A stretch of 13,971 nucleotides of DNA, from contig NC_090610.1 in NCBI RefSeq assembly GCF_004359215.1, positions 14,862,383-14,876,353 of the forward strand, given 5' to 3'. Made by a program: the position numbers and the translations under genes. This DNA is from Bremia lactucae. Lineage: Eukaryota > Oomycota > Peronosporomycetes > Peronosporales > Peronosporaceae. Position 1 is the first letter of the stretch; every line of letters begins with the position of its first letter. Shown here piece by piece: positions 1 to 7,334 of this stretch. The notes under the pieces are model-generated. The model searched no databases. It saw only the letters and a program-made list of their open reading frames with translations, and had not been told where the DNA came from.

Positions 1-94
1 GACCGTTGCCCTTTTTGGCATACGGTCCAAAATTACGTTCAGTACCTTTCGGTGCTGGACGTGGGGCACTACACTCATGAGCGTAGTGTCCCAA
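1..94 (-). pseudogene. Continuation of element A gag in a shifted frame (second half of the zinc knuckle)
   Basis: Reading leftwards from position 94, the frame gives LGHYAHEC followed by a proline- and lysine-rich tail, and stays open to the window edge. The GH....C spacing supplies the missing His and last Cys of the CX2CX4HX4C knuckle whose first two Cys are encoded at 106-120. Eight bases (95-102, mostly a T run on the plus strand) separate the two frames. The segment is therefore the natural continuation of gag towards pol, but it cannot be translated in the frame of the upstream ORF. Confidence 0.75.
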
Positions 95-99
95 TTTTT

Positions 100-1065
100 T
101 TATTTTTGGCAGCGATGGCATTTCTGCGATCGCTTAATGTTCGGAAAGCGAGGTCTCTCGCTTTCGACGTAAGAAAGGTCCATGGGTTCTGGACCTCCTA
201 ACTCGTGTCGTCTTGGAGGACGATATGATGACGAACTAACTTGAGCCTGTCTCAAGCTAAAGTCCTCCTGTTCCGCAACGGATATTGCGTCTTCAAGCTT
301 ATCCAGTTCCAAGGGGAACAGGTGGGTCTTTACGGGACCATCCGTAAGACCTCGCATGAACACCGTAATCAACGCGTGTTCATGAACTGGGTTATTTGTA
401 ATACAACTTGCTAAGAGTCGTATGTACTGGGCATATGCGTGCACATCACGCTTGCCTTGCTTGAGTTTCAGAAGCTCTGAACGAGCTCTGAACTCAGCCC
501 TTAATGGTTCAAACGTCTGTTTGAGTCGGGTTTTAAAAACCTCTAGCGACCCAAAGACGTATGGGTCGCGCAACTTGAGGCCCAATGCCCAAGTTTTGGC
601 ACGACCTGTCAGATTTGATTGAGCGAATGCGATTTGCATTTTCTCGTCGATGATGTGACGTGCCCTTATGGCATCGTCTAACTCGACAAACCATCTCAAG
701 AGGGAGTCTTCTTCGACTCCCCTATACTTAGAGATGTCAATCTTTAAAGTTTCGTGACGACGCGTTAGCATCATCCCAGGTATAGGGGTCTGTACCTGTT
801 GTAACCTCAACAGTTCCGCCTGTTGAGAGCCTTGCTGATTCAGCAAGGCTACTTTTTCCTTCATCTCGTCAAGTTCATGTTGTATGAACTTGGCGATAGT
901 TGAATGGAGGGCATCTCTGTCTAAGTTGGACAGCAATGCCAGAATTGCATCGCTTCCTACGGTCGAACTCATTCGTTCAACCGCACTCCTTTCTATATCA
1001 CTTAGAAAGGAGTAGCTTTCAGGGGAAACGTGATGCGTATTCCCACTACCATCTAACATGTCCAT
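100..1065 (-). CDS. Retrotransposon gag polyprotein (Ty3/gypsy type), interrupted inside the zinc knuckle
   Basis: This is the structural gag protein, which packages element RNA in cytoplasmic particles. The reading frame gives 321 residues from an ATG 49 bases downstream of the LTR. Residues 60-92 look like a coiled coil (HELDEMKEKV, then a Q/L-rich stretch). Residues about 125-275 match the retrotransposon gag domain, with an RWFVELDDAI start, the NLTGRAKTWA segment and the YIRLLAS helix. A basic, proline-containing linker (YRPPRRHELG, then PEPMDLSY) follows. The C terminus holds only the first half of a CCHC knuckle (CHRC at 316-319) before a TAA stop. The second half lies in another frame at 1-94. 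The break may be a decayed copy, or less likely a frameshift site. The gag identity is firm; whether it works is doubtful. Confidence 0.88.
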   Translation of the reverse strand: MDMLDGSGNTHHVSPESYSFLSDIERSAVERMSSTVGSDAILALLSNLDRDALHSTIAKFIQHELDEMKEKVALLNQQGSQQAELLRLQQVQTPIPGMMLTRRHETLKIDISKYRGVEEDSLLRWFVELDDAIRARHIIDEKMQIAFAQSNLTGRAKTWALGLKLRDPYVFGSLEVFKTRLKQTFEPLRAEFRARSELLKLKQGKRDVHAYAQYIRLLASCITNNPVHEHALITVFMRGLTDGPVKTHLFPLELDKLEDAISVAEQEDFSLRQAQVSSSSYRPPRRHELGGPEPMDLSYVESERPRFPNIKRSQKCHRCQK

Positions 1066-1099
1066 GTTAAATGTGGAAATGTGGTCCTTGGACGGACTA

Positions 1100-1112
1100 C
1101 AAAGTGCTACCA
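1100..1112 (-). other. Primer-binding site of element A
   Basis: On the minus strand, two bases after the LTR end, the sequence reads TGGTAGCACTTTG. TGG is the complement of the tRNA CCA tail. The implied tRNA acceptor end (A1-U72 pair, GCUA before CCA) fits an initiator tRNA-Met, which many LTR elements use; the tRNA identity is an inference. The second gypsy element in this window has the same first 11 bases at the same spacing. Confidence 0.7.
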
Positions 1113-1121
1113 GGTGTAACG

Positions 1122-1188
1122 GGGCACTATGACTTGTACTGATTCAGTACAAGTCCACTTCGCACTGCTTCAGTTGCGAGTGGTGCCC
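1122..1188 (-). repeat. Predicted three-way-junction fold at the downstream end of the element A LTR
   Basis: An outer stem GGGCAC (1122-1127) with GTGCCC (1183-1188) encloses two adjacent hairpins. The first has 12-base arms GACTTGTACTGA and TCAGTACAAGTC around a single base (1131-1155). The second pairs CCACTTCGCACTG with CAGTTGCGAGTGG around a three-base loop, with one bulge on each side (1155-1183). The region lies just upstream of the primer-binding site in the element's transcript, where retroelement RNAs often carry structured leaders. The pairing is read directly; the function is inferred. Confidence 0.6.
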
Positions 1189-1414
1189 TACGTTGATTGA
1201 CGTACACTGTACGTGCAGAGGAAGACTTCTCTTTAGGCAATAAGCTTAAGAGGGTAAAATGAAAACTGTATTAAATATAATTAAGTGTCTTTTGTTCTCT
1301 TTTTGTAAATGCTAACTTAATTAAAATCTAATACTAAACATGTAAATGAATTCTTATCTCTGTCTTATCTGTAACTCTCTCTTTGATTACTCCTACAGCT
1401 GATTAGTCTGCGGA

Positions 1415-1446
1415 ATAAATAGGTATAATGGTCTATACCTATTTAT
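1415..1446. repeat. Perfect 13-base-pair inverted repeat in the LTR of element A
   Basis: The arms ATAAATAGGTATA and TATACCTATTTAT are exact complements around a six-base loop. It is AT-rich, could extrude or fold in RNA, and has no overlap with a coding sequence. It is the longest perfect stem seen in the window. Confidence 0.8.
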
Positions 1447-1568
1447 GGATAAGAATTCTGAATGTTACTCTATAAGGTAATATCCTCCAAATATTATCTA
1501 CCTTTTAGATAATATATTAATTAACAACCTTTAAGTTTTAATTCCATGTAACGATACACCCCGTTACA

Positions 1569-1775
1569 GTTGACCATTACCTGGTAAATAATTTATATTC
1601 TGTCATTAAAATATTTTAAATGCTCCGATCAAGCCATATTTTTTTTGAGATAGAGCGCTGACTTGAAATAGATTACTGCCACCCGTAATTCTCGATAATT
1701 CTGTGGCAGGAAGCCGCTATCAGATTTTCCTCAACGTCAAAACCAATTCTACCTACATCTATAGAAAAGTAACAA
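1569..1775 (+). promoter_or_regulatory. Upstream region of the CHCHD2-like gene, squeezed between LTR and start codon
   Basis: Only 207 bases separate the LTR of element A from the ATG, so promoter and 5' UTR must fit here or use LTR sequence. It contains a T8 run near 1640, and an inverted repeat CTGCCAC (1676-1682) / GTGGCAG (1703-1709) whose loop carries TAATTCT twice. I could not recognise a convincing oomycete initiator element, so the transcription start is not placed. Confidence 0.45.
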
Positions 1776-2234
1776 ATGGGTCGTTCTCGTTCTTCGCGTC
1801 CTGCAGCTCGTCCAGCCCCACGTCGCGCTCCGGCTTCCGCTCAGCCTCGTCAATCCGCACCCGCCCCTGCTCGTGCGCACGCTGCGCCCCCCACGCATCG
1901 CAGCTCGAGCAGCAGCGGTGGCATGATGAGCGGCCTCATGAGCACGGTAGCCCAGGGCATGGCCTTTGGTACGGGAAGTGCCGTCGCGCATCGTGCAGTA
2001 GGTGCCGTGGCCGGATCGTTTTCAGGCGGATCGGATGTCTCGCATCAACGTGAGGCTGCTCTGGATTCGCAGGATCACCAAGCTGTGAAGCCTCCTCAGC
2101 AGGACCAATGTGGCATGGACCAGAAGGCTTTTCTCGAGTGTTTAAACAGCAACAGCAATGACATCAGCTCCTGCCAATTTTTCCTAGATCAGTTCAAGCA
2201 GTGCCAGATGCAGCAGCAGAGCACCTTCTTGTAG
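1776..2234 (+). CDS. CHCHD2: Twin-CX9C mitochondrial intermembrane-space protein, CHCHD2/CHCHD10/MIX17 family
   Basis: This is a 152-residue protein with the family layout. The N terminus is Arg/Ser/Pro/Ala-rich and basic (residues 1-42, MGRSRSSRPAARPAP...), like the presequence of CHCHD2. A central Gly/Met/Ala-rich hydrophobic helix follows (49-80, GMMSGLMSTVAQGMAFG...). The C-terminal CHCH domain has Cys112-x9-Cys122 and Cys133-x9-Cys143. In this family the two Cys pairs are oxidised by the Mia40 import pathway, and the proteins act in cristae organisation and respiratory-chain support. The ATG context is acaaATGG. No intron is visible. Its length is close to the roughly 150 residues of animal and fungal members. 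A shorter overlapping frame at 1703-2053 was rejected because it lacks family similarity. The family call is firm; the exact ortholog is less so. Confidence 0.9.
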   Translation: MGRSRSSRPAARPAPRRAPASAQPRQSAPAPARAHAAPPTHRSSSSSGGMMSGLMSTVAQGMAFGTGSAVAHRAVGAVAGSFSGGSDVSHQREAALDSQDHQAVKPPQQDQCGMDQKAFLECLNSNSNDISSCQFFLDQFKQCQMQQQSTFL

Positions 2235-2689
2235 ATGTGTTACTGCGTCGTGGTTTGCACACAGTAAAGCCGACTTACTAATCAAGTTAATGTTTTAAGT
2301 GTAGGGCCTAGACCACGGTTGGATTTTGCTGTAGCAAGCGTGGCAGCAACTTGTAGTTATTAGTATTAATAATTATAGCTGACTTTCACGTGCGGCTACG
2401 CTGAGGATGTAGTAATTTTTTCGGCGACTAATAATTCGACCGCGTTTCTATTCACTCTTAATTTACTGATAAAGCTCGAATAATACTGAGCCTCGTTTTG
2501 ATAGCTGAACTGTATTGACATACTGAAAACTGGATATTACGGAAAGGGGAGTGCGCTCTGCTCCAATCGTTTTCGGGGTTAGCCGTCCCCACGTTTCAAT
2601 ATCATAATCTCTTTAGGAGCCAGCTAGTCCGAAAGAGAAAACTTAGGAATTCCACAAATTCGTCGCTGACCCTTTATCAAGCAGCAATT
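2235..2689 (+). promoter_or_regulatory. Intergenic region: 3' UTR of the CHCHD2-like gene and promoter/5' UTR of EEF2
   Basis: There is no ORF of note. The left half is AT-rich, with TATTAGTATTAATAATTATA near 2360. GCTCCAATCGTTTTC at 2560-2574 loosely resembles the oomycete initiator-plus-flanking promoter element (TCATTYY...CAWTTT type) and sits about 115 bases before the EEF2 ATG. The match is weak and given only as a candidate. No terminator or RNA gene is recognised. Confidence 0.3.
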
Positions 2690-5340
2690 ATGGTAAGATC
2701 TCAGCGAACGACAAGCAATGAAAATATACAAGAACCCTTAAAGATCTTCTATGACGTGGTCAGGTTAATTTTACGGTCGATCAGATGCGTGAGATCATGG
2801 ATTATACGAAGAATATTCGTAACATGTCCGTGATTGCTCACGTTGACCACGGTAAGTCGACTCTGACCGACTCGCTTGTGTCCAAAGCTGGTATTATCTC
2901 AGCAAAGCACGCCGGAGAGGCCCGATTCACGGACACCCGCGCTGATGAGCAGGAGCGTTGCATTACGATTAAGTCGACGGGCATCTCCATGTTCTTCGAG
3001 TACGACATGGACGCTGGTGAGCAGGCGACGGCCGACGCTATCGCTAAGGACAACATTGTGGAGGCGCCCTCCGACGAGGCAGTTGTTATTAACAAGAATT
3101 CGTATCTTATCAATCTGATTGACTCTCCTGGTCACGTCGACTTTTCGTCCGAGGTAACAGCTGCCTTGCGTGTAACGGATGGTGCCCTTGTTGTGGTTGA
3201 CTGCATTGAAGGTGTTTGCGTGCAAACCGAGACGGTACTTCGTCAGTCTATTAGTGAACGCGTTAAGCCAGTTCTTATGGTTAACAAGGTGGATCGTGCT
3301 CTTTTGGAACTACACCTGGAGCCAGAAGACTGTTACCAGTCGTTCACCCGTGCCATTGAAACGGTAAATGTTGTTATTGCCACATACTTTGATGAGAAGT
3401 TGGGTGATGTCCAGGTGTACCCCGAGAAAGGTACTGTCGCTTTTGGGTCGGGACTACATCAGTGGGGCTTTACTCTTAAGAAATTTGCTCGTCTTTACTC
3501 AAAGAAGTTTGGCATTGCTGAAGACAAGATGATGCAGAAACTGTGGGGTGACTGGTACTTTGATGCGGCTAATAAAAAATGGACCAGCAAGAATAACGCT
3601 GAAGGCACCCTTAAGCGTGCTTTTTGTCAGTTCATTATGGACCCAATTATTAAAATGTTCGACGCTATTATGAATGACAAGAAGGCGAAATTTGAAAAGA
3701 TGATGAAGGCTGTTGGCGTAGAGTTGAAGTCGGATGAGAAGGAATTGACGGGCAAACCCCTTCTGAAGCGCGTTATGCAGCGCTGGTTGCCTGCCGCCGA
3801 CGCTGTCCTTGAGATGATTGTTGTGCACCTACCGTCCCCCGTGACTGCCCAACGCTACCGTGTTGACACTCTATATGAGGGTCCGCAAGACGATGAATGT
3901 GCTGAAGCTATTCGTAAATGCGATGTGAACGGCCCTTTGGTCATGTATATATCTAAAATGGTGCCGACTTCGGACAAGGGTCGATTCTACGCTTTCGGTC
4001 GTGTATTCGCCGGTAAGGTTGCTACTGGCCAGAAGGTGCGTATGCTCGGACCTAACTATGTTCCGGGAAAGAAGACCGACTTGTGGGTCAAGAACATTCA
4101 GCGTACTGTTATCATGATGGGACGTTATGTCGAGCAGACCCCCGATATACCGGCCGGTAACACATGTGCACTGGTCGGAGTTGACCAATACCTGCTCAAA
4201 TCTGGTACCATTACTACGTCTGAGACTGGTCACACCATCCGAACTATGAAATTCTCCGTATCACCTGTTGTGCGCGTGGCAGTTGAACCCAAGACCGCGT
4301 CTGACCTGCCGAAACTTGTAGAAGGCATGAAGCGTCTTTCAAAGTCAGACCCCATGGTCCTTTGTTACACGGAAGAGTCAGGTGAACATATTATTGCTGG
4401 TGCTGGTGAACTTCACCTTGAGATCTGTTTGAAAGATTTGCAAGAGGAGTTTATGGGAACAACGGTTAAGATTTCAGAACCAGTAGTTTCCTATCGCGAG
4501 ACTATTACTGGTAATTCTTCCAAGACTTGTCTCTCGAAATCTCCCAACAAACACAATCGTTTGTTTTGCGAGGCTTCACCTTTGGGTGACGAGTTAACTC
4601 AAGAAATTGAGGAGGGAAAGGACGAAGTCACACCTCGTCACGACTTCAAGCTTCGTGCTCGTTATCTGGCCGACAACCACGGATGGGATGTTACCGATGC
4701 CCGTAAGATTTGGGGCTATGGACCTGACGGCACGGGAGCCAACTTATTTGTGGATGCCACTAAAGGAATTTCATACCTGAATGAAATTAAGGAGTCGGTG
4801 CTTGGAGGATTCAATTGGGCCACGAAGGATGGCGTTCTTTGCGAGGAGGTCGTGCGTGGAATGCGTGTTAATCTTCTTGATGTAGTGCTCCACGCCGACG
4901 CTATTCACCGTGGTATGGGTCAGATCTTGCCCACTACTCGCCGTGTGGTTTACGCTTGCCAGTTGGTTTCGGAACCTGCTTTGATGGAACCCGTCTTCCT
5001 TGCCGATATCCAGGTGCCACAAGACGCCGTAGGTGGCGTTTACGGTGTGCTGACGCGCCGTCGCGGTCATGTTTTTGCTGAGGAACAGCGCCCGGGGACC
5101 CCCATGATGCAGTTGAAGGCTTATCTCCCTGTAAACGAATCTTTCGGGTTTACAGCTGACCTGCGTCAGGCAACAGGTGGCAAGGCTTTCCCGCAGTGCG
5201 TGTTTGACCACTATCAGACCGTTGGCGGTGACCCAACTGACTTGGGCAATATGGCTGGTAAGTTGGTGAATGGCGTGCGTTTGCGCAAGGGCCTGAACCC
5301 GGATGTGCCACCTCTCGACCGTTTCTATGACCGTTTGTAG
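2690..5340 (+). CDS. EEF2: Translation elongation factor 2 (eEF-2), two exons: 2690-2692 and 2764-5340
   Basis: This is the cytosolic GTPase that drives ribosomal translocation. With exon 1 (only the ATG) joined to exon 2 the protein is 859 residues, against 858 in human. The start of exon 2 encodes VNFTVDQ, the normal eEF-2 N terminus. Motifs in Met-1 numbering are P-loop AHVDHGKST 26-34, switch Thr69 in [13 protein letters not shown] 121-125, NKVD 175-178, the regulatory-threonine region RFTDT (Thr57), domain [14 protein letters not shown] from about 590, the diphthamide His716 in AIHRGMGQ, and the C-terminal [15 protein letters not shown] segment. The residue after HRG is Met where the familiar sequences have Gly. 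No stops or frameshifts are visible, so the copy appears functional. The ATG at 2785 is in frame but would lose the conserved first eight residues, and the frame has a TGA at 2752-2754 just upstream, so splicing is needed. Confidence 0.95.
2693..2763 (+). other. EEF2: EEF2 intron 1, directly after the start codon
   Basis: The donor GTAAGA follows the ATG immediately, and the acceptor is GGTCAG before GTTAATTTT. CTATGAC at 2749-2755 is a possible branch site. The length is 71 bases, not a multiple of three. A retained intron would read from the ATG out of frame and stop at a TGA at 2831-2833 after 47 codons. The evidence is the perfect restoration of the eEF-2 N terminus; there is no transcript data. 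Confidence 0.88.
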
Positions 5341-5618
5341 GGTAGCATTAGTGAAAATTTCTGCCACTCTAAAATGAATCGAATTGCCTCGTGTTCTCAT
5401 TCACGGTGACCGACGTTATTAATTTAGAATAGTGGTTGAAGCTTAGTATAATCATTTAAATTAGACCTGAGCTTATATTGTCTTCGATAGGCCAGGTGTT
5501 AATGCCGAGCAACTTTCTAATCTACTCATGACACCGACAGATGTGAGTCCCTTCAGTTTGATATAACTCGATTGAATTTGGCTAATTCCAAGCTGAAATA
5601 CCATCTCCTTCTTCCTGT
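5341..5618 (+). other. Intergenic region after EEF2
   Basis: The region holds the 3' flank of EEF2. It may include the eroded N-terminal part of the following pseudogene, but I could not align anything before 5619. No RNA gene or ORF is supported. Confidence 0.4.
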
Positions 5619-6299
5619 CAGCACTATTACACTGGCGCTCCATTTTACGCCGGCATCTCGAGCCTCTAGACGGGCGCTGATCTGCGTTATGTATTTTGCG
5701 TCGATATGCTGTGAATCCTATCAAGTGCTACAGTACTGAGCTGATTGTACAACCATTGCTGTGCTCAGACGCGGCGCTGGCGAGACTTGAGAATTCGAAA
5801 TGTGCTGTGGTCTTCATGGATGTGGTGGAGAGGATTGGGCGAGTTTTACCACGACGAAAATCATTGGTGATCTGCCATGGATTGGAAGGGATGCTTGTGT
5901 GCAAGAAATTATTCGTCAGGTGGTTGCCAAGACTAAGGATACCAATTTGCCGATCATTCCCGATGGCGACGCATAGTTTCTTGTGTATATTTAGCCAGAC
6001 ATTGTGAAAAGCTAAAAGAAACGCTATCCTAACCCCGAATGCAGTGAGTGTTATGTGATGTGTTTTAGGGAGATAAGTATTCATTTTGCAAGTTGATTGA
6101 AGATGGAATACGCACGATTATGCGTCTGTTGCCGGACATCGATGTTGCCCATGCTGCAAAGTTTCTACTGGGTAGGCTAAGCGAGGCGTGGAAAGAGCGA
6201 GCGCACATTTAGTATTTTACAGCTTCAATTAGGGATCGTGTGTGGCAGGTCATGCTGTCTCCATCGCTGCTTAAGAGATCTACGCGTCCAGGAGGGTAG
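5619..6299 (+). pseudogene. NAXD: ATP-dependent NAD(P)H-hydrate dehydratase (NAXD/CARKD family) pseudogene
   Basis: The family repairs hydrated NADH and NADPH using ATP. Fragments in changing frames follow the family order. At 5619-5699: YYTGAPFYAGISSL, a TAG at 5667, then TGADLRYVFC. From 5717: IKCYSTELIVQPLL, then VVERIGRVLPR. From 5881: IGRDACVQEIIRQVVAKTKD, then NLPIIPDGDA. At 6023-6049: AILTPNAV. At 6120-6209: DIDVAHAAKFL. Near 6264-6299: SLLKRS and a GG remnant of the GGQGD loop. Stops at 5667, 5974, 5992, 6013 and 6210, and at least four frame changes, show that it is dead. The N terminus and C-terminal end are not recognisable. No introns are evident, so it could be a decayed native gene or a degraded duplicate. 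It lies 278 bases after EEF2 on the same strand. Confidence 0.8.
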
Positions 6300-6468
6300 C
6301 AAATAGCAACTGCGCCTTCATTCTTCCAGCCGTACAGACGCAGACGCGGTAGGACTGAGTTAACAGAATAGAATCGTGAATTGTAAATTAGTTTAATAAG
6401 AAGTCACAAACGCGAACTGGACTGGAAACTTGCAAAGTGAGCACAAAATAGTTGACGTCGATAGGCTA
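6300..6468. other. Short unassigned stretch between the NAXD pseudogene and the minus-strand LINE fragment
   Basis: No coding pattern, repeat or RNA signature is recognised. It may contain the eroded C-terminal end of the dehydratase pseudogene. Confidence 0.3.
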
Positions 6469-6812
6469 TCACCTCGTTTTATAAACCTCCGCCGTCTCCT
6501 TAAGAATGTTTATCCAAGTGGCCGCCGCTGCCTTCATTTCCGCTAAGTTGGCGAACGGTTTGGCCACATCATCCAACCCTACAATTTCCTGCTCTGTGGC
6601 TAACAAGCAACCAGGTCCTCGCAACTGATCATCCGTGTAACCACAGCGGGCCAATGTATGACCAAGATTGCCACACCGGAAGCATTGAATTTGGCATAAA
6701 ATATGAGTATGCTTGAGGATGATAGTCGTACCTAACTAATCCAATCGAACGATACCTCGCAAAAATTCCGGACACCCAGCAAGTCGAAAAGTCAGACGCC
6801 AGACATTGGATG
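6469..6812 (-). pseudogene. LINE ORF1-type (gag-like) fragment with a CCHC zinc knuckle
   Basis: One minus-strand frame carries, in order, VWRLTFRLAGCPEFLRG near 6805-6755, a TAG stop at 6738-6736, a stretch of hydrophobic residues ending ILKHTHILC, and then CFRCGNLGHTLARC (6684-6643). The last is a perfect CX2CX4HX4C knuckle. An acidic/alanine-rich tail follows and ends at TGA 6471-6469. The order (strand-rich RNA-binding segment, EFLRG, ILKH, knuckle) resembles ORF1 proteins of oomycete and plant LINEs. The N-terminal half and any ORF2 are missing. A single internal stop suggests a fairly young fragment. An LTR-element gag is an alternative but fits less well. Confidence 0.6.
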
Positions 6813-6872
6813 TCCTTCGACTCCGGCGAGCATACTTGTAAATACAAATATTAAAGTTAAAGAGTCCTATGC

Positions 6873-7235
6873 ATGAAAGATACATATCTCCAACGTCGGA
6901 TGACCGTACCGACTCGGGTCCGGCAGTCGGCACGGCGGCGCCCTCACCGTCCGAAATCCAAGGTCGATAGCAACACCGAAAGTATAGCTTCAGTCTCTAC
7001 GGATGTACCACCCCAACTAAAGTCGAAGGCTCAAGTACCTTTAAGGGCTGGCTGTCGGAGATCGACTCCCAAGACCAAGCTAGTACGAAAACAAGCCGCC
7101 GGTGCAACACGATTTGATTCCCTAGTTATTCAATATCAGGACGCACAGGAGGACAATGTTCTTCTTCAGGAGCAGTCGCCCGTCATCATTGAGGAGGTGC
7201 CGGCGACAGCAGCGACCAAGGAGGGACTGCTCTAG
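6873..7235 (+). pseudogene. N-terminal basic region of LINE ORF1 (putative)
   Basis: This is a 120-codon open frame. It is rich in Arg/Lys/Ser near the start (RQSARRRPHRPKSK) and more acidic towards the end (YQDAQEDNVLLQEQSPVIIEEV). No domain is recognised. The composition and the position directly upstream of the other LINE remnants suggest the N terminus of the element's first protein. It could equally be the beginning of a single long polyprotein. The ATG at 6873 is the first in the frame but is not supported by anything else. Confidence 0.4.
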
Positions 7236-7334
7236 AGAGAACGATTTCGTCTGATCAGCCTCATCGCACAGGACAAACAACCGCTGGTCACGGTAAGCCA
7301 GCCGATCGATACCGCTTTTCGGTCCATCGACGAC

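Larger units (their letters stand above)
1..1568 (-). mobile_element. Ty3/gypsy LTR retrotransposon, 5' part (element A), truncated by the window edge
   Basis: Read on the minus strand, the element runs from its 5' LTR (1568 down to 1115) through a two-base spacer, a primer-binding site and a 49-base leader into gag (1065 down to 100), and then continues off the left edge. The pol region and 3' LTR are outside the window, so neither the target-site duplication nor the LTR-LTR identity (a measure of age) can be read. The Ty3/gypsy assignment rests on the gag type and layout and is an inference, because no reverse transcriptase or integrase of this copy is visible. Confidence 0.85.
1115..1568 (-). 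repeat. 5' LTR of element A (454 bases)
   Basis: The LTR is bounded by a perfect 10-base terminal inverted repeat, TGTAACGGGG and CCCCGTTACA, which gives the usual TG...CA ends. It is AT-rich in the U3 half. Several strong inverted repeats lie inside it: 1131-1155, 1155-1183, 1200-1214, 1415-1446, 1491-1515 and 1547-1568. The element reads leftwards, so U3 is at the high-coordinate end, facing the CHCHD2-like gene. Only one LTR copy is in view, so the boundary rests on the terminal repeat and the adjacent primer-binding site. Confidence 0.85.

Noticed and set aside
422..622. Plus-strand frame inside the gag region of element A
   Set aside because: Antisense to a clear gag domain; no motif.
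1703..2053. Plus-strand frame and an opposing minus-strand frame over the CHCHD2-like gene
   Set aside because: Arg/Ser-rich artefacts of the GC-rich presequence; only the frame at 1776 has the twin CX9C motif.
2235..2689. tRNA or snRNA gene between the CHCHD2-like gene and EEF2
   Set aside because: I could find no cloverleaf, A/B box pair or snRNA-like motif.
2785..2787. ATG at 2785 as the EEF2 start
   Set aside because: It would remove VNFTVDQ, which is encoded in frame immediately upstream and is conserved in eEF-2. Splicing from the ATG at 2690 explains it.
2838..4233. Several other frames of 62-120 codons on both strands over EEF2
   Set aside because: They overlap an intact conserved gene and show no domain of their own.
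4771..5400. Minus-strand open frame of 209 codons opposite the 3' end of EEF2
   Set aside because: It is antisense to a strongly conserved coding region, has no recognisable domain, and is the usual shadow of a biased codon pattern.
5473..6084. Minus-strand frames opposite the NAXD pseudogene
   Set aside because: The recognisable protein similarity is on the plus strand.
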